A DNA stretch of 10,594 nt from Clostridia bacterium (GTDB lineage: Bacteria > Bacillota > Peptococcia > Peptococcales > SKKY01), in assembly GCA_007123515.1 (NCBI GenBank), contig SKKY01000048.1, positions 1-10,594 of the forward strand, written 5' to 3'. The position numbers and the translations under genes are program-made. Of this stretch, positions 6,462 to 10,594 are shown piece after piece. Below the pieces are notes generated by a model. It worked only from the letters and a program-made list of their open reading frames with translations, was not told the DNA's origin and ran no database searches. Numbering within the stretch: the stretch's first letter is position 1; every line of letters starts with the position of its first letter.

Positions 6462-8623
6462 GTTCTCTAATCAAATTACAAGAATGCCATGATAAGCCGA
6501 TCCCTGTTGTTGGTGGAAAAACCAGGAATTTAGCGCTGGCTTCACAGTCAGGCTATACTGTCCCGGACGGTTTTTGTCTAACTAGCAACGCATATAAAGA
6601 CTTTATAAAAAAAAATCGCCTAGAACAAATTCTTAACCTGGAGCTTTACAGAAAACCCTTTGAACAAATGCGCTGGGAAGAGCTTTGGGACAGCGGCCTG
6701 CGTATCAGATCAGCGTTTTTAAAAAGCGTTTTTCCGGATGACCTAAAAGAAACCATCGAGACTCAAATCAAAAACTATCCTGAGGATGTATTGTTTTCTG
6801 TTCGATCTTCTGCCACTGAAGAAGATGCCGAAGGACATTCTTTTGCCGGCATTCATGATTCCTATATTAATGTGCATCGTTCAGATCTTACTGAAAAAAT
6901 AGTCTTAGTCTGGGCATCTTTGTGGAATGACCGCTCCTTGCTTTACAGAAAAGAAAAGTCCCTTGATCCCATGGAAAGCTCAATGGCTGTTCTGGTTCAG
7001 ATAATGAACCACCAGGCGATATCCGGACTGGCCTTCACAAAAAATCCTCTTACAGGAAATAAAAACGAAATGGTTATCGAAACAATATCCGGTACTCTTG
7101 ACCATCTCGTGGATAATATAAAAACACCCGAAACCCTGGTGCTTCATAAAGCCGACGGTGCTGTTTTGTCATCCACTGTATCAACACTACAAGACTTTTT
7201 TGACAAGCAGACTGTCTTAGATCTTTACAAAAAAATAATACAACTTGAAGAAATATTCAACTATCCGATTGATGTGGAATGGACAGGGCTTAATCATAAT
7301 TTTACATTGCTGCAGGTCAGACCAATCACTTTTGGAAAAAAAGATAAAGATAACGATCGACAATGGTATCTGAGCCTGACTCCTTCAAACCAAAAGCTTA
7401 TTGCACTGACAAATAAAATTGAAAACCAACTGTTACCGGAAATGCTTTCTGATATTGAAAATTTACCGTCACTCCCGGATGGATCAACTGAACATTCTTT
7501 TAATGATTTATTCTTTTCTATCGGAGAAAGCTATGAAAAATGGAAACGTATCTATTGGTCTGATTTTATTCCTTTTGCTCATGGAATCCGTAAGTTCGGC
7601 CAGTATTATAATGATCTGCTCAAACCGGATGATCCTTTTGCCTTTATTGATCTGCTAAAAAACGAGCCGATTTTGGCCAAAGAAAGAAACAAGAAAATGA
7701 AAGAACTTGCGCTGATGATAACAGAGACTCCTTTAATTTATGAGGCTGTAACCGATTTTTTTAATAACAATCTCTCTGATTTTAATCAGCTTTTAGAAAA
7801 CATCCGCAAGACCAGTCATGACGGAGCGCTTTTTGCCGACGCATTCGAAACATTGCTCAAAGACCACTTTCTTCTTTTTTATGAGCAAACTAGTTTTTCA
7901 GAACACCCGGAAATGATTTTATCAGTACTGCTATCGCTTTCAAAAATGAATCAAATTGAAGATAAAAAACTCTTATCTTCAGAAGAGAATCAGGAAACCA
8001 CTTACTTTCAGATGGCAGGACAAAACAATCAGGAAGCAAAAGATTGGCTGAAAATTGGTCGGTTAAGCTGGAAATTACGGGATGATGACAATATTTTGCT
8101 TGCTAAAATCGAACAGCGACTTTGGGAGTTTGTTAAAGAGGCTTCCGACAAACTCCGGCACTTATCTCTGTTAGAAAGCGATTCGGCTGTCGCTCTTGAT
8201 CAATGGAAAACGCTTCATCAGGCTCTGCTTAAAAAAAGCATAATTCCAAAAAAAGTGACCATCCCTGAGACTCAGGAAACTTCACAAAGAATTCTAAAAC
8301 CGAGACAGTTACTGGGGCAACCCTCTTCATCCGGAGTAGCAAGTGGTCGGGCCCGTATCCTGACAGATTTATCCGACTTTACAAAGGTTATTCCCGGAGA
8401 GATCTTAATTTTTGATGCTGTACAACCACAAATGACCTTTATTATTTCACTGGCCGGAGGCATTATAGAAAGAAGGGGTGGCATGCTTGTTCATTCATCT
8501 ATTATCGCCAGAGAGCTGGGCATTCCTGCTGTTAACGGAGTCAGTTTGGCTACTGAATTGATAAAAAATGGTGATTATGTTACCGTTAATGGAGATTTAG
8601 GTATTATTGTGGTTAGCCGATAA
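6446..8623 (+). CDS. PEP-synthase/rifampin-phosphotransferase-like dikinase, acceptor unknown
   Basis: This is a 725-residue soluble enzyme. Residues 1 to about 300 form the PPDK/PEP-synthase ATP-binding domain: GGKTRNLALAS (23-33), SVRSSATEED (118-127), FAGIHDSY (133-140), DVEWT (276-280) and LQVRPIT (289-295). Residues about 305-610 are a helical middle region I do not recognise. Residues about 617-725 are the PEP-utilising swivel domain, with the phosphocarrier His683 in GGMLVHSSIIARELGIPAV. There is no C-terminal PEP/pyruvate TIM barrel, so it should not make PEP. The order ATP domain, middle domain, His domain is that of rifampin phosphotransferase, which moves the beta-phosphate of ATP onto the drug through the His. 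The middle domain here is about 100 residues shorter than in characterised rifampin enzymes, so the acceptor may differ. Translation starts at the ATG at 6446 after AGGAGG (6433-6438), inside the preceding flavoprotein gene. No frameshift or missing catalytic residue is seen. Confidence 0.88.
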   Translation: MVSTVSSLIKLQECHDKPIPVVGGKTRNLALASQSGYTVPDGFCLTSNAYKDFIKKNRLEQILNLELYRKPFEQMRWEELWDSGLRIRSAFLKSVFPDDLKETIETQIKNYPEDVLFSVRSSATEEDAEGHSFAGIHDSYINVHRSDLTEKIVLVWASLWNDRSLLYRKEKSLDPMESSMAVLVQIMNHQAISGLAFTKNPLTGNKNEMVIETISGTLDHLVDNIKTPETLVLHKADGAVLSSTVSTLQDFFDKQTVLDLYKKIIQLEEIFNYPIDVEWTGLNHNFTLLQVRPITFGKKDKDNDRQWYLSLTPSNQKLIALTNKIENQLLPEMLSDIENLPSLPDGSTEHSFNDLFFSIGESYEKWKRIYWSDFIPFAHGIRKFGQYYNDLLKPDDPFAFIDLLKNEPILAKERNKKMKELALMITETPLIYEAVTDFFNNNLSDFNQLLENIRKTSHDGALFADAFETLLKDHFLLFYEQTSFSEHPEMILSVLLSLSKMNQIEDKKLLSSEENQETTYFQMAGQNNQEAKDWLKIGRLSWKLRDDDNILLAKIEQRLWEFVKEASDKLRHLSLLESDSAVALDQWKTLHQALLKKSIIPKKVTIPETQETSQRILKPRQLLGQPSSSGVASGRARILTDLSDFTKVIPGEILIFDAVQPQMTFIISLAGGIIERRGGMLVHSSIIARELGIPAVNGVSLATELIKNGDYVTVNGDLGIIVVSR

Positions 8624-8640
8624 AAAACTATCGACTAACC
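8611..8640. other. Hairpin spanning the stop codon of the phosphotransferase gene
   Basis: GGTTAG (8611-8616) pairs with CTAACC (8635-8640), then one mismatch, then CGAT (8618-8621) with ATCG (8630-8633), around an A-rich loop. No T run follows on either strand, so this is not a standard Rho-independent terminator. Its right arm overlaps the proposed -35 box of the next promoter. It could slow polymerase or protect the 3' end, or be incidental. Confidence 0.4.
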
Positions 8641-8659
8641 GAATTGGATTTACTATAAT
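8631..8659 (+). promoter_or_regulatory. Candidate sigma-A promoter for the polyamine genes
   Basis: TCGACT (8631-8636, four of six matches to TTGACA) is followed after exactly 17 bases by a perfect TATAAT (8654-8659). Transcription would start near 8666, about 37 bases before the dehydrogenase start codon. This is the best promoter match in the window and makes the polyamine genes a transcription unit separate from the phosphotransferase pair. Confidence 0.6.
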
Positions 8660-8662
8660 AAG

Positions 8663-8680
8663 TCGAATCTAATAATTCGA
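8663..8680. promoter_or_regulatory. Inverted repeat at the predicted transcription start (possible operator)
   Basis: TCGAAT (8663-8668) and ATTCGA (8675-8680) are perfect 6-bp inverted arms separated by six bases. They lie just downstream of the TATAAT box and cover the predicted start site, where a repressor would block initiation. They could instead form a small hairpin in the leader, ending seven bases before the AAGGAGG. No specific regulator is recognised. Confidence 0.35.
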
Positions 8681-8702
8681 TATTTTAAAAGGAGGTCGAA
8701 AA

Positions 8703-9902
8703 ATGGCAAAAGCCCTTATTATTGGTGCCGGAGGAGTGGCACAGGTGGTAGTTCATAAATGTTGTCAGAACCCCGATGTATTTGAAGAGATCATGATCGC
8801 AAGCAGAACAAAATCTAAGTGTGATGCACTTAAAGCTAAACTTGGTGGCGGTCCTGTTAAGATTCATACCGCTCAGGTAGACGCTGACAATACCGTAGAG
8901 GTTATTGCTCTGATTAATGAATTCAAGCCGGATATTGTAATTAATGTAGCGTTACCGTATCAGGATCTGTCAATTATGGATGCCTGTCTTGCTACTAAGG
9001 TTCACTACCTTGATACTGCAAATTATGAGCACCCGGATACGGCAAAATTTGAATATAAATGGCAGTGGGATTACAAAGAACGCTTTGAAAAAGCCGGTAT
9101 TATGGCTCTTTTAGGCAGCGGTTTTGACCCGGGCGTTACCGGAGTTTTTTGCGCCTATGCTCAGAAACATTACTTCGATGAAATTCATACCATCGATATT
9201 TTAGATGCCAATGGAGGAGATCACGGATATCCGTTTGCTACTAACTTTAACCCGGAGATCAATATCAGAGAAATCACCGCTAACGGTAGATACTATGAAA
9301 ACGGTAAGTTTGTTGAAACGCCTCCACTATCAGTCAAAAAAGAATACAACTTTGATCAGGTAGGTCAAAAAGACATTTACCTTTTATATCATGAAGAACT
9401 AGAATCACTGGCTGTTAACATTAAAGGCGTACAAAAAATTCGCTTTTGGATGACTTTTTCTGAAAAATATTTAACGCACCTGCGGGTACTTGAAAATGTA
9501 GGGATGACATCCATCGATCCGATTATGTTTGAGGGTAAAGAGATTGTTCCGCTGCAGTTTTTAAAAGCGGTTCTTCCTGATCCTGCATCTTTAGGACCAA
9601 GAACCAAAGGAAAAACCAACATCGGATGTATTGTTCAAGGTATTAAAGACGGGAAACCAAGAAACTACTACGTATATAATATCTGTGATCATCAAGAAGC
9701 CTATCAGGAAGTCGGTTCCCAGGCTATTTCCTATACTACAGGTGTACCGGCTATGATTGGTGCCATGCTTATGTTAAAAGGCATCTGGATGAAGCCCGGA
9801 GTATACAATGTAGAAGAATTTGATCCAGATCCGTTTATGGAAGCCTTAAACGAGCACGGACTCCCCTGGCAGGAAAATTTCGATCCGGTTCTATTGGATT
9901 AG
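8703..9902 (+). CDS. Carboxynorspermidine/carboxyspermidine dehydrogenase
   Basis: This 399-residue cytosolic protein of the saccharopine dehydrogenase-like family condenses L-aspartate beta-semialdehyde with putrescine or 1,3-diaminopropane and reduces the imine with NAD(P)H. The product is carboxyspermidine or carboxynorspermidine. The N-terminal Rossmann fold shows IIGAGGVAQ (6-14). Later hallmarks are ASRTKSKC (33-40), DIVINVALPY (77-86), YLDTANYEHP (102-111), GSGFDPGVTGVF (138-149), DANGGDHG (168-175), LPDPASLGP (291-299) and AISYTTGVPA (341-350). Length and sequence agree with Vibrio and Campylobacter enzymes of this activity; true lysine-pathway saccharopine dehydrogenase is less likely because a carboxynorspermidine decarboxylase follows. 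A strong AAAAGGAGG (8687-8695) stands seven bases before the ATG. The stop TAG overlaps the Shine-Dalgarno of the next gene, so the two are co-translated. Whether the diamine is putrescine or diaminopropane cannot be read from sequence. Confidence 0.94.
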   Translation: MAKALIIGAGGVAQVVVHKCCQNPDVFEEIMIASRTKSKCDALKAKLGGGPVKIHTAQVDADNTVEVIALINEFKPDIVINVALPYQDLSIMDACLATKVHYLDTANYEHPDTAKFEYKWQWDYKERFEKAGIMALLGSGFDPGVTGVFCAYAQKHYFDEIHTIDILDANGGDHGYPFATNFNPEINIREITANGRYYENGKFVETPPLSVKKEYNFDQVGQKDIYLLYHEELESLAVNIKGVQKIRFWMTFSEKYLTHLRVLENVGMTSIDPIMFEGKEIVPLQFLKAVLPDPASLGPRTKGKTNIGCIVQGIKDGKPRNYYVYNICDHQEAYQEVGSQAISYTTGVPAMIGAMLMLKGIWMKPGVYNVEEFDPDPFMEALNEHGLPWQENFDPVLLD

Positions 9903-9915
9903 GAGCAGACTATTG
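9901..9915 (+). promoter_or_regulatory. Ribosome binding site and TTG start of nspC
   Basis: AGGAG at 9901-9905 overlaps the dehydrogenase stop codon (9900-9902) and stands seven bases before a TTG at 9913-9915. The first in-frame ATG lies about 47 codons downstream, beyond the PLP lysine, so it cannot be the start. The site decides for TTG initiation by the ribosome that has just ended the upstream gene. Confidence 0.8.
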
Positions 9916-10594
9916 AAAAGCATTGATTTTACTAAAACACCTAGTCCCTGCTATATTGTTGATGAAAGGCTGTTAAGAAAGAATCTGGAACTTCTTGATT
10001 CCGTTCAAAAAAGAACCGGTTGTTCCATTTTACTGGCTTTAAAAGGTTTTTCCATGTCATCTATGCTTCCGATTGTTGGTGAATATTTAAAAGGTGTCAC
10101 CGCTAGCTCTCTTCATGAGGCAAGACTTGGTTATGAATATATGGGGAAAGAAGTTCATGCCTATGCTCCTGCCTTTATCGACCACGAATTTGATGAGCTG
10201 ATAAGCTATTGTGATCACCTGGTATTTAATTCCTTTAGTCAATGGATGCGACATAAAGAAAAAGTGCTCCACCATCCTGATAAAAAAATAGAATGCGGAT
10301 TACGAATTAATCCCGAGTACTCTGAAGTGGATGTGGATCTATATAATCCCTGTGGTGCCAATTCCAGAATGGGTATCACGATTCGTAATTTTAAGCCTGA
10401 TCTTTTAAACGGCATTGACGGATTGCATTTTCATACACTATGCGAACAAAATGCTGATGTATTAGCCCGAACACTTCCTCATATCGAAGAAAAGTTTGGA
10501 CCTTACTTACCACAGATGAAGTGGTTTAACTTTGGAGGTGGCCATCATATAACCCGGGAAGATTATGATCTCGAATCATTAATTTCTTCGATCA
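9913..10594 (+). CDS. nspC: Carboxynorspermidine decarboxylase (5' part, cut by window end)
   Basis: The frame from the TTG at 9913 stays open to the window edge, giving 227 residues of an enzyme usually about 380-400 long. It is a PLP-dependent fold-III decarboxylase, related to alanine racemase and diaminopimelate decarboxylase, that removes the carboxyl group from carboxynorspermidine or carboxyspermidine to give norspermidine or spermidine. Visible features are TPSPCYIVDE (9-18), the PLP Schiff-base lysine in LLALKGFS (Lys44), VGEYLKG followed by ASSLHEARLGYEYMGKE, GLRINPEYSEV, LYNPCGANSRMGI, GLHFHTLCEQ, and the glycine-rich FNFGGGHHIT that holds the PLP phosphate. Many of these are near-identical to the Campylobacter enzyme as I recall it. 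The gene follows the dehydrogenase by ten bases. Related clusters often also carry arginine decarboxylase and agmatinase, which may lie to the right. Confidence 0.94.
   Translation, partial: MKSIDFTKTPSPCYIVDERLLRKNLELLDSVQKRTGCSILLALKGFSMSSMLPIVGEYLKGVTASSLHEARLGYEYMGKEVHAYAPAFIDHEFDELISYCDHLVFNSFSQWMRHKEKVLHHPDKKIECGLRINPEYSEVDVDLYNPCGANSRMGITIRNFKPDLLNGIDGLHFHTLCEQNADVLARTLPHIEEKFGPYLPQMKWFNFGGGHHITREDYDLESLISSI

Noticed and set aside
8272..8484. Antisense open frame inside the His domain of the phosphotransferase
   Set aside because: It is a shadow of a strongly supported coding region, without a convincing start signal or recognisable product. The same holds for the other short opposite-strand frames, such as 9389-9622 and 10087-10275.

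Overview
The window looks like chromosomal DNA of a low-GC Bacillota, most likely an anaerobic Clostridia. This rests on AT-rich codon use, strong AGGAGG-type ribosome binding sites, and closest family resemblance (from memory, not from a search) to Bacillus YxiN, YwaC, YfmL and YfmR. I see no mobile element, RNA gene, CRISPR array or long gene-free stretch.

Layout. Positions 1-95 hold the 3' end of an unidentified plus-strand gene. It meets a minus-strand gene block tail to tail across a hairpin at 103-147 that can terminate transcription in both directions. The minus-strand block, read from 5844 down to 146, contains an ABC-F ATPase of the Uup/YfmR type, a YfmL-like DEAD-box helicase, a RelP/YwaC-type small alarmone synthetase, a DbpA/YxiN DEAD-box helicase, and a 128-residue protein with an apparently degenerate RNase H-like fold. 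The last three genes overlap end to start and probably form one unit with its own candidate promoter at 2728-2757. The first two are nearly contiguous. The common theme is the ribosome: ABC-F factors act on stalled ribosomes, YfmL and DbpA/YxiN homologues act in 50S assembly, and RelP makes (p)ppGpp-type alarmones, which restrain ribosome production.

A divergent intergenic region (5845-5954) separates this block from a plus-strand pair whose reading frames overlap by 16 bp. The pair is a small PNPOx-like flavin-binding split-barrel protein and a 725-residue ATP-dependent phosphotransferase. The latter has rifampin-phosphotransferase-like architecture: an N-terminal PPDK/PEP-synthase ATP-grasp domain, a divergent middle domain, and a C-terminal swivelling His domain. 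Its acceptor is unknown, and this pair is the best candidate here for an undescribed system.

A well-formed promoter with an inverted repeat beside it (8631-8680) then leads into carboxynorspermidine dehydrogenase and carboxynorspermidine decarboxylase. The second is cut by the window end and has a TTG start. Together they form the alternative, S-adenosylmethionine-independent route to spermidine or norspermidine.

Functions are assigned by recognition of motifs and family resemblance. No searches were run.
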